Shown here piece by piece: positions 1 through 10,599 of a DNA stretch of 64,000 nt (the first letter of the stretch is position 1; every line of letters begins with the position of its first letter). The position numbers and the translations under genes are program-made. The stretch is taken from the NCBI GenBank assembly GCA_963565915.1, contig OY751486.1:2852001-2916000 (forward strand). Direction: 5' to 3'. This DNA comes from Entoloma clypeatum (Eukaryota; Basidiomycota; Agaricomycetes; Agaricales; Entolomataceae). The notes under the pieces were generated by a model that did not search any database, was not told the DNA's origin, and saw only the letters and a program-made list of their open reading frames with translations.

Positions 1-3000
1 AAACTGTCTGGACGTGACCCCGTGCCCGAAATCGAACGCCTGGGGTCCCTTTTTGCCCGGCTCGCCGATTCGAACTTTATCGTCCCCGATCTGATGCAGG
101 CAATGATCCTGGCCAATGCGATTCCCGACGCCTGGTCCTCACTCTCCACCGCCCTTTTCCAGGTCTATGACGCCGACGATTTCACCTACAAAGCCGTCGC
201 CGAGAGCATCATCTCTGAATACCGGCGCAAGTACTCGATCGGGTCTACTCGTACGTCCAATGAGCAGGCCAAGAAAATTTCCGGGACAAAGCGAAAGGGG
301 CAGGACCCCAAATGGGAAAAGCAGCAAAAGCCGAGTACCTCGCAGAACGACGCTGACGAGCAGCCTAACTCGACCGACCCTAGTACCGCTTCCGAAAAGA
401 AGAAGGGAAAAGGACGCTGGCGCAATCAGAAGAAAAGCGCCAACACTGCGGACAACACGTCCGACCATATTGAAGAAACGGTTGAGTTCGCTGCTCCCGC
501 CATTCATTTTCCTCCTCTTCCGACGCCGTCCTTCACCACCATCACTGGCCACGGGAAAATATTAAGTACCGCCCAGCCCGACTCCCAGAGGATGCAGTCT
601 CTGCTGCAGCGGATGAATCCACCTCCGTCACAGTATACCGGACAGACTCCTAGAATGTCGTCAGCGTGGAAAAAGAACGAGAAGGTTAGGAAACTCGCCC
701 AAGAAATCGGCGCCCGACCCTCTGGGTCAAATCTTCGTATCCTGGATACCATCATCCCGGATGTTGACGAAAGGCCATCCAAGCAGCGTCGAGTCACTCC
801 GCCGCTGGATCAAACCCTCAGCCGCATGGACATTGACCATCAGAGCGAGCGTATGGGGCCGGACCAATTCGAAGATGGGCTTATTGAACTTGACAGTTCG
901 TCATCTTCCTCTCCTGAATCTGACCAATTAAGGAAAGCTAATAACACCTCCTTACAGACGTGTAAAATATTAGCTAGTACTAGTGCAGAATGTATGGATC
1001 ATATTGACAACGATCTATATAAAAAATATACAAAGCACTTTGCGTCATGCACACACTGTAAGGAGAAAGAACGCGCACAATGGATCTTAGACTCCGGTGC
1101 CTCATTACACTTTACCCATGAGTTCAAGGACTTCGCGTACTACAGGCCTCTTAAGGCTAAGCGATTTGTCCAAACAGCTGAAAAGGGAAAGAAACTGGAA
1201 ATTCTCGGAGTTGGGGCCGTTCCAGTACGGCATACCCTAAATGGGGAAGTAAAAACCCATCTTCTCCGACCTGTATTCTACATTCCGGACATGGACACAC
1301 GCCTATTGTCCCTAGGCGTCTTCCTTAATCACGGTTACAAAGTAGATGGAATGCGTGGAGAAATCAACATCTCCAAAGGACAGAACAAAATACAGTTCTC
1401 GCCTCACATTCTCGGACAAACCATTTATTGGTTAGACACTGAAATACGCTATGACCAAATCCACGCGATCTCTAGCGAAATCACTGTCGAAACCTGGCAT
1501 AAACGCCTTGGCCACCCAAATGACCAAGCGCTCAATAAGATTCCCACCAGTACCAAAGGAGTACCCAAAACGTTAGTACGTGAGAAATCAGAGGAAAGCT
1601 ACACGGGGTGTCTAAAAGGGAAAATGCTGAATCAATCTTATCCTAACTCGATGACGAGGGCTGTCAAACCCTTTGATTTGATCCATTCGGATTTGAAGCA
1701 GATATCCACGGCATCGTACCATAAGTACAAATATTTCCTTACCTTTTTGGACGATTTTTCATCCCATGTCTGGGTCGTCTTGCTTAGGAAGAAGTCAGGC
1801 GCCATCACGGCGCTGAAACAATTCCTTGCGATGATCCAGAATCAATTTGCCGCTACCCCTAAAAAGTGGCGGGTTGATGGAGGTGGAGAATTTGACGAAT
1901 ACAAGGATGTACTTGCCAATCATGGAATTCTGATCGACGTCACACTCCCATATCAGCATCAGCAGAATGGTAGAGCAGAACGGATAAATCGAACTCTGTG
2001 GGAAAAATCTCAGGCATTACGCTTCGACGCATGCTTACCACCTATGTGGTGGGAATTCTGCCTGGAACATGCAGCATTTCTCTACAACAGAACCCCCATG
2101 CAGCGTCTTGAATGGAAAACCCCTCACTTTAAAGTGACCAATGAGATTCCCGACATGTCCAGTGTCAGAGTCTTCGGATGTCAGGCATATGTATATATCC
2201 CAAAGGAGAAACGTAGGAACTCCCTGGAGTCAAGGTCTCGATTGATGATTTATCTCGGATCAAAACCAGGGGTCAAAGGATACCGCTTCATGGATCCTGA
2301 GACCAATACGATTTTCATGGGTGGAAAAGCTATCTTTGATGAAAGCAAGTACCCCAGATGCCACATTGACCCTTTGCCAGAAAACCATCCAGAAATGGAA
2401 AACCCAGAGCCAGCTGATGAGTTTGAGGATCTCATTCCTGGCAGCAATGATGACGATAGTCACAATGAAACACCTCATGACCTAGTTCCCATTGAACAGG
2501 ATCAACCTGAATCAGACAACGAACTGCCTGCCAGTGAGCCTGATGACGAACCGCGAGTACCCACTCCGGAACCCGAGCAAGTACCAGATCGACCGATCAG
2601 GGAACGACGAGTTCGGAAAATGCCAGGAAGCATCTATGGGGAAGACACTCCAGCGTCTGATCTTGAAAAATTAGATCGAAGACAGAGATTGGGCAGTCAA
2701 ACGGCATGGATGAATGACCTCCTGATGGAGGCAATATCAGTCCAAGTTGGCATCGTTGAAATGTCCCATAAAGACATATACCCTCTTCCAAATAAAGAAG
2801 ACTGGTATGCGGCTGAACGTAAAGAGCTAGACATGCTCAAACGCCGCGGGGTGATCACAGAGCTAGTACCCCTGCCTGCAGGAAGGAAAGCTCTAAGGAA
2901 CAAATGGGTCTACAACGAAAAATCCGACGGGCGTCTGAAAGCGCGCCTCGTCGCAAAAGGCTTCTCACAGGTAGAAGGGATCGACTTTGATCAGATCTTC

Positions 3001-3930
3001 TCACCAGTAGTGAGGTACGAGACCGTCCGACTAATACTGGCATTGACAGCCCTTGAAGGGTGGTTCATGACACTTTTGGACATCTCATCAGCCTTCCTCT
3101 ATGGAACACTCCTCGAGGAAATATACATGCGACAGCCTGAGGGCTACATAGTAAAAGGGAAAGAACATCTCGTGTACCGACTATACAAAGCTCTATATGG
3201 ACTTAAGCAGGCCGCATTAGCCTGGTGGAGAGAACTTGATTCCTCCATGAAAAAGCTCGGCTTTGTCCGGCTTCACTCCAATGCGGGAGTGTTCATTCAC
3301 AAAAGTACCAACGGGGAAATTGTAATCGCCGTCATCTATGTCAATGACTCTGCTTTTCTCGGCACAAACCGGGAATATACGCTAAAGAAAAAGAAGGCCT
3401 TCATGACCACATGGGAATGTAGGGACCTAGGACACCTTGTGCCTGGTGGGGAACCAAAGGAATTTCTCTCAATCCAGATAAAGCAACGTGGGAAGAGGAT
3501 CTTCATTGATCAAGTACCTTACCTTGAGAAAATTCTGGCACGCATGGGGATGAGCGAATCTAATGCCACCCATACCCCACTCCCTACGGGCTACAAACCC
3601 ATGGCGTCCGAAGATGAACCCAATGCGGAACTCCGATCTAAGTACCAATCCGTCATCGGATCACTCCTATATCTGATGATCAGAATGAGGCCTGACATCT
3701 GCTTTGCTGTAATCAAAATGTCCCAATTTTCCGCAAATCCCACCAAACACCATTTAGAGGTGGCTAGGGATATTTGCAGATATTTAAAGGCAACAAAAAA
3801 TTACGCGATCATGTACGATGGGGACTCAGGGAAAGGGATCTATGCATTCACAGACTCCGACTGGGGTCAGATGAAAACACGAGGAGGTCTACCACCGGCT
3901 TCTTCATATCACTGGCGTCTGGAGCGATAA
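1..3930 (+). CDS. copia-1 Gag-Pol polyprotein (5'-partial, frameshifted at its end)
   Basis: This is a Gag-Pol polyprotein that would be cleaved into capsid, protease, integrase and reverse transcriptase. Visible in order: a copia-type Gag (first ~180 residues); a linker rich in K, S and P with no CCHC knuckle; protease with WILDSGAS (bases ~1081-1104); the GAG-pre-integrase zinc region HKRLGHP...GCLKGK; an integrase core with HSDLK, VDGGGEF and a Glu in NGRAERINRTL; and an RT with LRNKWVYNEKSDG, LDISSAFLYG and ALYGLKQAA. The RT active site reads YVND where copia has YVDD, and the zinc region reads SYTGC where CxxC is expected. Both fit single G-to-A changes. The frame ends at 3930 just past TDSDWG because of a one-base loss near 3866. 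The start lies before the window; an internal GTG at base 22 is not the start. Confidence 0.93.
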   Translation, partial: KLSGRDPVPEIERLGSLFARLADSNFIVPDLMQAMILANAIPDAWSSLSTALFQVYDADDFTYKAVAESIISEYRRKYSIGSTRTSNEQAKKISGTKRKGQDPKWEKQQKPSTSQNDADEQPNSTDPSTASEKKKGKGRWRNQKKSANTADNTSDHIEETVEFAAPAIHFPPLPTPSFTTITGHGKILSTAQPDSQRMQSLLQRMNPPPSQYTGQTPRMSSAWKKNEKVRKLAQEIGARPSGSNLRILDTIIPDVDERPSKQRRVTPPLDQTLSRMDIDHQSERMGPDQFEDGLIELDSSSSSSPESDQLRKANNTSLQTCKILASTSAECMDHIDNDLYKKYTKHFASCTHCKEKERAQWILDSGASLHFTHEFKDFAYYRPLKAKRFVQTAEKGKKLEILGVGAVPVRHTLNGEVKTHLLRPVFYIPDMDTRLLSLGVFLNHGYKVDGMRGEINISKGQNKIQFSPHILGQTIYWLDTEIRYDQIHAISSEITVETWHKRLGHPNDQALNKIPTSTKGVPKTLVREKSEESYTGCLKGKMLNQSYPNSMTRAVKPFDLIHSDLKQISTASYHKYKYFLTFLDDFSSHVWVVLLRKKSGAITALKQFLAMIQNQFAATPKKWRVDGGGEFDEYKDVLANHGILIDVTLPYQHQQNGRAERINRTLWEKSQALRFDACLPPMWWEFCLEHAAFLYNRTPMQRLEWKTPHFKVTNEIPDMSSVRVFGCQAYVYIPKEKRRNSLESRSRLMIYLGSKPGVKGYRFMDPETNTIFMGGKAIFDESKYPRCHIDPLPENHPEMENPEPADEFEDLIPGSNDDDSHNETPHDLVPIEQDQPESDNELPASEPDDEPRVPTPEPEQVPDRPIRERRVRKMPGSIYGEDTPASDLEKLDRRQRLGSQTAWMNDLLMEAISVQVGIVEMSHKDIYPLPNKEDWYAAERKELDMLKRRGVITELVPLPAGRKALRNKWVYNEKSDGRLKARLVAKGFSQVEGIDFDQIFSPVVRYETVRLILALTALEGWFMTLLDISSAFLYGTLLEEIYMRQPEGYIVKGKEHLVYRLYKALYGLKQAALAWWRELDSSMKKLGFVRLHSNAGVFIHKSTNGEIVIAVIYVNDSAFLGTNREYTLKKKKAFMTTWECRDLGHLVPGGEPKEFLSIQIKQRGKRIFIDQVPYLEKILARMGMSESNATHTPLPTGYKPMASEDEPNAELRSKYQSVIGSLLYLMIRMRPDICFAVIKMSQFSANPTKHHLEVARDICRYLKATKNYAIMYDGDSGKGIYAFTDSDWGQMKTRGGLPPASSYHWRLER

Positions 3931-4301
3931 CATGGGTATCATCGGCGCAAAAGACCATCGCCCTCTCTTCTACAGAAGCAGAGTATATGGCGCTATCAGA
4001 TTGCAGTCGCGCAGCAACATGGCTGAGAAGCATGCTTGCCAAACTTGGAATGCAGATCGGATCAGTACCGATCTATGGAGATAACAACGGCTCCGTCTTT
4101 ATTGCATCCAACCCTGTGACTGAGAAGCGATCCAAGCACATCGACGTGCGATTCCACTTTGTCAGAGAAAAAGTATCTGAAGGCACTATCACGGTCGAAT
4201 TCATTGAAGGAGTGAATAACCCTGCAGATCTTTTAACCAAGAATCTGGGGAAAATCCTCTTCAACAAGTTTATCCCGTACTTCGGATTACTAAAAAACTA
4301 A
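3864..4301 (+). pseudogene. copia-1 RNase H domain, out of frame with the rest of pol
   Basis: This is the RNase H end of the copia-1 polyprotein, in frame 3 while the upstream polyprotein is in frame 1. The switch falls at TDSDWG, followed by SDENTRRSTTGF in the new frame. Motifs typical of copia RNase H follow: SSAQKTIALSSTEAEYMALSD, a conserved GDNNGS, then KRSKHIDVRFHFVREK and NPADLLTKNL. The frame then ends, 68 nt before the LTR. No start codon is expected because this is the C-terminal part of the polyprotein. A programmed shift is unlikely, because copia-2 carries the equivalent junction without one, so a mutation is the simpler reading. Confidence 0.9.
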
Positions 4302-4369
4302 GACGAAGAAAAGTACCTATATGGGAAAAAGTAAGATGTATTTAGAAGTATGTACTAAATATGGGGGGG

Positions 4370-4675
4370 TGTTGAAACTTTTCCCATCACGTAGATTAAG
4401 ATTAGATCACATCACGTGACCATTACATATCTTCCTTACATACTTGTTTGGTTGGTACAAACAGTAGTACGGTATATAAGACCAGGAAACTGTCAATATC
4501 AACAAGTTGTCTCTTGACTCTTAACCAGCTCCATCGCTCTCACCAGCCTCAACCGCTCTCACTAGCCTTACCCCCTCCAAACCATGTAAGTGACCATAGC
4601 GGTATCGTAGAGTACTTCCACTGTAGCTATGTTGCTCAGTACACCTGTGGCTAGCGCCCAGGTGGAACTTCAACA
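4370..4675 (+). repeat. copia-1 3' LTR (306 bp)
   Basis: It starts TGTTGAA directly after a G-rich polypurine tract and ends TTCAACA, a perfect 7-bp inverted terminal repeat with TG...CA ends. It contains a TATATAA box around 4473 and an E-box-like TCACGTGA near 4413. No second copy lies in the window, so age cannot be judged from LTR divergence. Confidence 0.85.
4473..4479 (+). promoter_or_regulatory. TATA box of the copia-1 LTR
   Basis: A TATATAA sequence lies about 105 bp into the LTR, the usual U3 position for the retrotransposon promoter. Because this is the 3' LTR, it would drive transcription outward into 4700 onward. Confidence 0.5.
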
Positions 4676-6129
4676 GCTACCGTACCCTGGCTGCAGTGTC
4701 TGTAGCCCGAGGCTTTTTCCTGATGGATGTATCACGACTCACCTGTAGTTACAGTAATTTGATACATAAAAACTATGTATAGGGCTCCCACAAAACCTGC
4801 ACAAGAAGGAGATCGAGGCCTTTTTTGAACACATCAAATCAAGGCAGGATCGACATGGTGCAGGCAAGGCATTTCGCTTCAAGAAGATTGTAATTTTCCG
4901 ATTTTTTTTGTATTTTTTTTGGTCGAAAATTTCCAAATCTGTGAACACTTGGTTGAAATGGTACAGTAGCGTCGCTTACCTGGGGGCTGGTCCGAAATTA
5001 GGTTCATTAGCTTCTGTTTTGTGTATTTTTCGTTTGATCTTTTGGGCTTGGACTCGGGTCACACTGACGATGGAGAAACTGTCATGTAATCTAGTGTCCT
5101 CTATTGCAAAAGCTCACAGTATTCCTTGCGAGCACTGAAAAAGTCTCATTGAGGTATCGAGGCACCGTTCTTACCTCAAGTCAAGTAGTCAGCGTAAGCT
5201 GCGTAACAGCTGTGCCGTCCAATCACGGTGACTTTTATACTTGGACAACCACTGCAACCAACCAACGGCTAAAATTTCACCGCCTTGTCCTCATTGCTCA
5301 TAAAGTAACGGACTATTTGTACCGAAATGTTACACAGAATGAATGAGACTTGCTTGCTTGCTGCTTATATTGAAGTCTTTGGACGACAAGTAATCAATGT
5401 CTTACCATATCCAAAGTTTGGCTTACTAGATAATCACTCGGCGACGTATACAAACAACATCACAGATAATGTTCATTTCAAAGACGTAGCAAAGTTACAT
5501 GTGTTGGAAAGGGATGTGCGAGTCAGGGGTGGGGAGGGGAGGGGTGAACAGGAACAAACGAGACGAGAAAAACAGTCATACAGTGTGGGCGGACGAGGCT
5601 GCGAGTTTACGTGGCGAAAGGCTTGAAAGAAAGAGCTCTGAGCCGCACGTATTGAGAAACGGGGGAGAGAGAGAGAGAGGACCAGACATACCTGGAAGAG
5701 AAGTCGACGATCCAGTGCCTAGACATCAAGGTTGTTCTCAGTCAGTAGGAAGATATGAAGCAGAAGATGGAGAACGAACCAGGGCAGCGATTCACCAGTC
5801 AAGACATCCACCAGCTCCGTCGATAACCAGACGACGAACACAAATCGGAAGAGAGAGGGAGCCGAGACGACGTCAAAGGAACAGACGAAGCGTGCAATCC
5901 GGCAAAAAGCTAAACGACAAAGATTGTCAGTTACTAGCATAAAGGATAGAAAGAAAAGGGGACGAACTATGGGCAGCGAATCGAGAAGCAAGACACGCGT
6001 CTGAACCAACGAGACAAGAAGCAGATAGAAAAGGCCAGTCGAGAAAGAAGAAAAAAACAGAAGACGAGGAGAAAGGACAGTGGGGGGGAAGGGGGGAACA
6101 TCGAGGACGAAGCTTGGATGTGCTTGCGC
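4676..6129. other. Stretch without a supported gene
   Basis: No intact gene is seen. At about 4780-4890 a short + strand frame reads like an exon remnant (NLHKKEIEAFFEHIKSRQDR...FRFKK) and then runs into T-rich sequence; its family is not recognised. The stretch 5620-5960 is purine-rich on + and gives long but low-complexity frames with no domain. The downstream half is the 3' flank of the protease gene on the opposite strand. Confidence 0.4.
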
Positions 6130-8262
6130 TCAGTCGAAGGTGTAGGTGATGCCGTAGAACTCGGCGGAGGGATACTTGTCGAGGATCTGCTTGATGACCC
6201 ACCAGAGGGGTGTACCGTAGGTGACGTGATTGTCCATGCCTCGAGGCATTCCTGAGTGCAGGATGGCAAGCCCGTCGCCAGAGCCCGTGAAGATGAGAGA
6301 GCCAGAGTCGCCGTGGTCCGAAAAGTCACCAGAATTCTTGCCATAGTTATAGACGGCCACGTCCCTGGACTCGAGTCCGAGGTTGGTGCACGTATAAGCC
6401 TCCATGCCGGAATAGCGGCCCAATGTGAGCTTAGTCGTGCTGCCGTACTTGGCGACAATGTACAGGGGTTCGCCATTCTTGTCCTCCGTGTCGGGATTGT
6501 TGACGAGGCGGCGAGGCAGAGCGCGAGTGATGGGGAGCTGGAGGTCGGCTGGGATGTTCCTGTTATCGCGAACGGCAGTGATGGGCCAGAAGAGATCTTC
6601 GAGCTGACCGGCGCTGTATTGGTTTCCTGAAGAGTTGAATGTTAGTAAGCGAGATTGGAATGAAGGGGATGGAACGCACCCAGGTCGACGATGTTACGCT
6701 CAAAATTCTCGAGCTTCTCCCCATCGACAGCAAATGTGGCGATATCGCGAGTGTAGTTGCAGTTGTCAACCCTGACAGAGATCTCAGGAGCCCAATCAAC
6801 ATCACCGAACCTGCGGCTGTTGGGATCCTGCCAGCTGTCTTGGACTTCGTCGAAGAGCGTCTGGAGAGTGGTGTTGTCTTGGTTCTGAGTGTCCAAGGCG
6901 ATCTGCTTGCGTCCCAGGGCCGTGACGTTCTTCTCGCCCGACTTCGACCTCAAGACCGCTAATTCTCCGGCAAGTCTAACGGCATTGCGAAACCCGGTGT
7001 TGACGGCGTCTTCGATCTCGACGACGGCACGAGCGAGACGGTGTTCACCACAGATAAGGATATGTTCAGGGCTGGCCACATCCAACTCGTAATGGGTGGT
7101 CGTGTCGACGGAGGCGACGTGTTTGTTGGTGAGGGCGAGGATTCTAACCGCTGGGGTCGCCGTTGCTGGCCTTCATCTCCCGGAACAGGAACGTGAGGGT
7201 GCCCTGCGCATCATCGGACTGCCTGGCGATGGGGATGCCCAGGCCAGTGTTGAAGGGGTGGTTGAGGCCGAATATGGGACTGGTGTTGTCCTCGACGCTC
7301 ATCAGAGGGGGGCCGACCAGCCTTTCGACCGAGCCTTCGTACCACTCGACGACGACATCGGTGATCTCGAAGTCAGCGAGGATGTGAAGGATATCGGGCG
7401 TGGCATCGTGAACAGCCTCGGCGTTGGTGGTGTTGGGACGAACCGCGATCCATACAATGACTGGGCCAAAAGTTTCCTCCTCCTTGCCATCCTCGACGGT
7501 CGAGAATTGCACTGTCTTCAGCGCAGAGTACTTAAGGTCATGGACCTTCATCGATGCTAAGATCTGAGGAGCGACAGTATCCCATACAGCGTTAAGTGGC
7601 GTATTGAAGACACCGTGGGCAGTTTTGTGGGGGATTTTGAAGAAGCGGGCTCCAAGCGCGGGGATGGGGAAGGGGTTGGCCTCGAAATCGGAACGCCACA
7701 TGAGTTTGGGAGGGTTGCTGGAAATGCCGTGATACCAGTAGGTCATCTCGAACTTGGAGATCAGTGCGGGGGAGACGACGGTGAGGGCGTCTGAGTCGTT
7801 ACTGAGCTGCGAGTAGAGGGTATCGGCCTCGCTGATGGTTGGAGAGGTGGGAAACGTAGGAGAGCCCACAGTGTCTTGTGGGGGAGCCTGGGCTGAGTAT
7901 CTGTGATTGATACAGTCGACCATGAAGCAGGTCACGGCTGGAAACGCAAAAAGATGTGAGTACGTGGGAACTGAAAAGCGCAAGAAAGAAGATGAAGAGA
8001 CTTACAGCCAAGGCTCACGGGATCAGCCCTCACTTTATCAACCATGACTCTGACACCCGGAGCAACGTCTACAAGGGGGACGGACAGTCATACGTGGGAG
8101 ATGAACGTGTGCAACGACGAAGCAGCTCACTTTGGCCCAAGAACGCGAGGGTTCTGGCCTCTTCGTCGGTCAGGTCGACGATCTCTGCGGGAAACGCTCA
8201 GCACTGGTAACGAAGAGGAACGACGGGCGTCACTTACTCTTGTTCCGATAAGCAGGATCCAT
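6130..8262 (-). CDS. Trypsin-fold (chymotrypsin-like) serine protease-like protein, intron-containing, with a possible frameshift
   Basis: A proposed protein of about 631 residues. The ATG is at 8262 and the stop at 6130. Exons (given high to low): 8262-8238, 8184-8131, 8068-8006, 7937-6680, 6626-6130. Introns have GT...AG ends; the last (6679-6627) has GTGCGT, CTTACTAAC and TTCAG. A full catalytic triad can be seen: His in ALTNKHV, Asp in NYTRDIATF, Ser in HGDSGSL. The N-terminus (MDPAYRNKEIVDLTDEEART) is not a signal peptide, so the protein is probably intracellular, unlike digestive trypsins. This is a large-N-terminus type seen as hypothetical proteins in Agaricomycetes. At about 7150 the reading frame must change by one base just before the His motif. 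Either one extra G is present, or a 49-nt intron with a weak GTTCCT donor is removed; both keep the frame. Regulation is not visible. Confidence 0.75.
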
Positions 8263-8905
8263 AGCGGCAAAATCAGTTCACGAGAGGTGGTAGGAAGAAA
8301 GCGTAAGTAAGTAACTTGTCGATGGGGGACGCGTTGGGGAGCGATGGAAAAACGTGAAGAGGGCTCGATTGAGCCAATTGAGTCTGTGTGAATATCTAAC
8401 ATTCTCTCGCGGATTCTCCGTGACCGGGCCGGGTGTCGCGCGGGGTCACCGGCTTATCTCATCTTCTCGTGCCTTCTCGTGCCCTCACTCGCCCTCGTCA
8501 CGCCTCGAGCCGGCTTGAGACACCTCTCCGACGTCACAGCCCTCTTGGCTGGGTGGGCTGAAGCAAAGGTGGGCCTGCCGTTTGTCCCGCGCCGAGCCGA
8601 TCGCTGACCTTTTCCAAGTGGTCGGCGTTTCCCGCTGCGCTGCTGTGGCGACCACCCAATCGCGCTCCCGTGGCCGGGCCCCCCGTCGTTCGTCCGACGC
8701 AGAGTGGCTATGGGGTAGGGAGGAGGGTAGACCCACGCGCTCGCGGTGATTGGTGGGCTTGGATTGAATTCACGCCTACATATGCTCAAAGTATGTCACA
8801 AGTCCACTAGCAATCATCTACATCTACACCCCCACAGGCCACAGGCCGTCACACCTTCCCCCCCCCCTCGGGCTCACTTCTCGCTCACCGTTCGACTTCT
8901 CGACA
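8263..8905. other. Intergenic region between the protease and the SIM-type ORF
   Basis: This holds the 5' flank of the minus-strand protease gene. There is no supported gene; open frames here are GC-rich shadows. A C-rich run lies near 8860. Confidence 0.4.
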
Positions 8906-9574
8906 CTATTCGTTGCATGTGAGATCAATAACCTCCGGATTGACGCGTCCGGAGGATGCCAGGTGCTCCCCATCGTGCTCGTGCTCGCTGTCCGTCAGCT
9001 CAATCACCTTCCCATCCGCCGTCTGCTGAGGCTGGTATGCAACTGGATTGTCGCTCAGCTCAAGCACCTCCTGCCAACGATCCGTCCCCCTAGTAAGCCG
9101 ACAGTCAGGTGGAGCTCGGGTGAGGTCGGGTGGACTGGCAGCAGCAGCCTGTGAGCGCGTGGGCGCTTGGGAGGAGGAGGAGGGGGAGGAGGGCCCCGCG
9201 TAGCAGGCAGCAGTGGCCGTGGGCGGCGCCAGCTTCTTTCGCTTTCGGGAGGAGGGGGAGGGGGCTGCCTGTTCGGGACCCTCGAGCAGAGGAGCATCGG
9301 TTGGGGGACTACGACCGTCATCCGTTGGTCGGAGGCGCTGTCGGCGCACCCCGCCAACGCGAGAAAGTTCTCGATGCTGAATGTGATGGAGACGTGAGGA
9401 AGACCAGCTCGGAGGTGATAACTTGGGGGTTTGTCTTCGCGCCGGATTGCGAGGATCTTTGCCTGCGTGAGCGGCGTTGCGAGTTTGTGAGAGGAGGCGT
9501 CGTAGCAGGCGACGCCCTTTGGAATGGGGGAGTAGATCGTCACGAATAAAATGAAGCTGGCTGTTGCTGAACAC
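8906..9574 (-). CDS. Possible gene end with three SUMO-interaction-like motifs
   Basis: An open frame of up to 222 codons. Its body is disordered (S, P, A, R rich, with a basic RKRKK stretch that could serve in nuclear import). The C-terminal 60 residues contain three acidic-flanked hydrophobic motifs, EVLELSD, KVIELTDSEHEHD and EVIDLTCNE, each resembling the V/I-x-V/I-V/I or VIDLT class of SUMO-interacting motifs, before the stop. The frame is probably a terminal exon; upstream exons could lie at 9580-10016 but I cannot place them safely. The start given is only the first Met of the open frame. The product is not recognised; a chromatin or SUMO-pathway role is an inference from the motifs alone. 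Confidence 0.4.
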   Translation of the reverse strand: MFSNSQLHFIRDDLLPHSKGRRLLRRLLSQTRNAAHAGKDPRNPARRQTPKLSPPSWSSSRLHHIQHRELSRVGGVRRQRLRPTDDGRSPPTDAPLLEGPEQAAPSPSSRKRKKLAPPTATAACYAGPSSPSSSSQAPTRSQAAAASPPDLTRAPPDCRLTRGTDRWQEVLELSDNPVAYQPQQTADGKVIELTDSEHEHDGEHLASSGRVNPEVIDLTCNE

Positions 9575-10264
9575 GTACCGAAAGCAGCATGCGCACGAGT
9601 ACTCCCTCCCAGAGATGGGACTTGAATTTGTTCGCCCGCAAAGTGTGATCCCAATGGCAATGCTGGTTGCAAAACCGCGTGATTCTGTGGATGTGAGGCT
9701 CGTACAGGGATGATGATGGCCTGGAACCCTCTGCTGGATGGGAGGTCAGTGGGTAGGTATACTTGCGAAGCACGTCGCAGGGAGGAAAGTCATCGGGAAT
9801 ACTACGAGCAGCCTTGGGATACCGCCGACCGACTACATTTCGGGAGTTTGTCGATAGCTCATGTTGTAGTTCCGTCCTCCACCTTGGGAGGAATTCGAAC
9901 TCGAACACCTTGTTGTCCATTACATGTGCGGCGTCGACATCAACAAACCCACATGCTGCTGGCTTGCATGGCAACAGACCAGCCAGCGTCGCCATCACGT
10001 CGCCAGCCATTGCCACACTTCCATCTTTCAGTATTGAAGCATATATACCATCGCGAGCACATCATTTTTTATGGCTACACCCTCTGGCCATAATCCCACC
10101 ATAATCATTTCCTAGGCCCTATTAATGCTCCTTGCATTCAGAATTAGATTGAGAAATAATCATTATATTAGACTCTACTATACTCAAGCCTGGATACGAA
10201 AAAAAACAACATAACGGAACATCAAATTCATCAGCAAACCCAGATGTTTGGCCGTAGCAAACTG
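9575..10264. other. Stretch with coding-like but unresolved sequence
   Basis: Minus-strand frames at 9540-10016 and 9055-9672 have mixed amino-acid composition and could be upstream exons of the SIM-motif ORF, but no domain or clean splice pair was found. From 10020 the sequence turns AT-rich. Confidence 0.25.
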
Positions 10265-10440
10265 GAGTAAATACTGTGATGCTGTAGTCACATGTAGTCA
10301 CATGTAGCACTGTAGTGTCCCATAGTGCACCATAGTGCTGTACCATGGCAGTGCTGTAGCATTGTAGAAGCTGTAGTACGATATAGTGATGTAGTATGTG
10401 GTAGCACCATAGACATGTACTGATGCAGTATGTCATAGCA
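10265..10440. repeat. Degenerate short tandem repeat built on TAGTGCTGTAG / CTGTAGTG units
   Basis: About 175 bp is made of imperfect units such as CATGTAGCACTGTAGTG and CATAGTGCTGTA. Related CACTACAGAGTGCTA units recur at about 11475-11600 and 48430-48560. Confidence 0.6.
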
Positions 10441-10599
10441 TCATGAGGCAAAAATTCATGATTTTTGCAAAGTGACCAGTTCCGCATTTTCGTCTAAGTC
10501 CGTTCAAACTCCGCTCGGTTATATCCTGCCACGTTGCTCGTTGTGATTGATACTCATCTTTTCTTCCCTCTACCACCATCTCCTGCCACTTTTGTCACC

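Larger units (their letters stand above)
1..4675 (+). mobile_element. copia-1: Ty1/copia LTR retrotransposon, 5' part outside window
   Basis: The window opens inside the Gag frame of a copia element: the reading frame is open from base 1, and its first residues (KLSGRDP) align with the Gag of copia-2 at 21716-23611. The order is Gag, protease, integrase, reverse transcriptase, RNase H, then a purine-rich tract ending in a run of G, then the 3' LTR at 4370-4675. The protease-integrase-RT order defines Ty1/copia. The 5' LTR and primer site lie upstream of base 1. The element is probably dead: a one-base frameshift near 3866, a changed RT active site (YVND) and a lost zinc ligand are visible. 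Confidence 0.95.

Noticed and set aside
9885..9915. GAATTCGAACTCGAAC as a possible tRNA T-arm
   Set aside because: No matching T-stem, acceptor stem or A box could be found around it.
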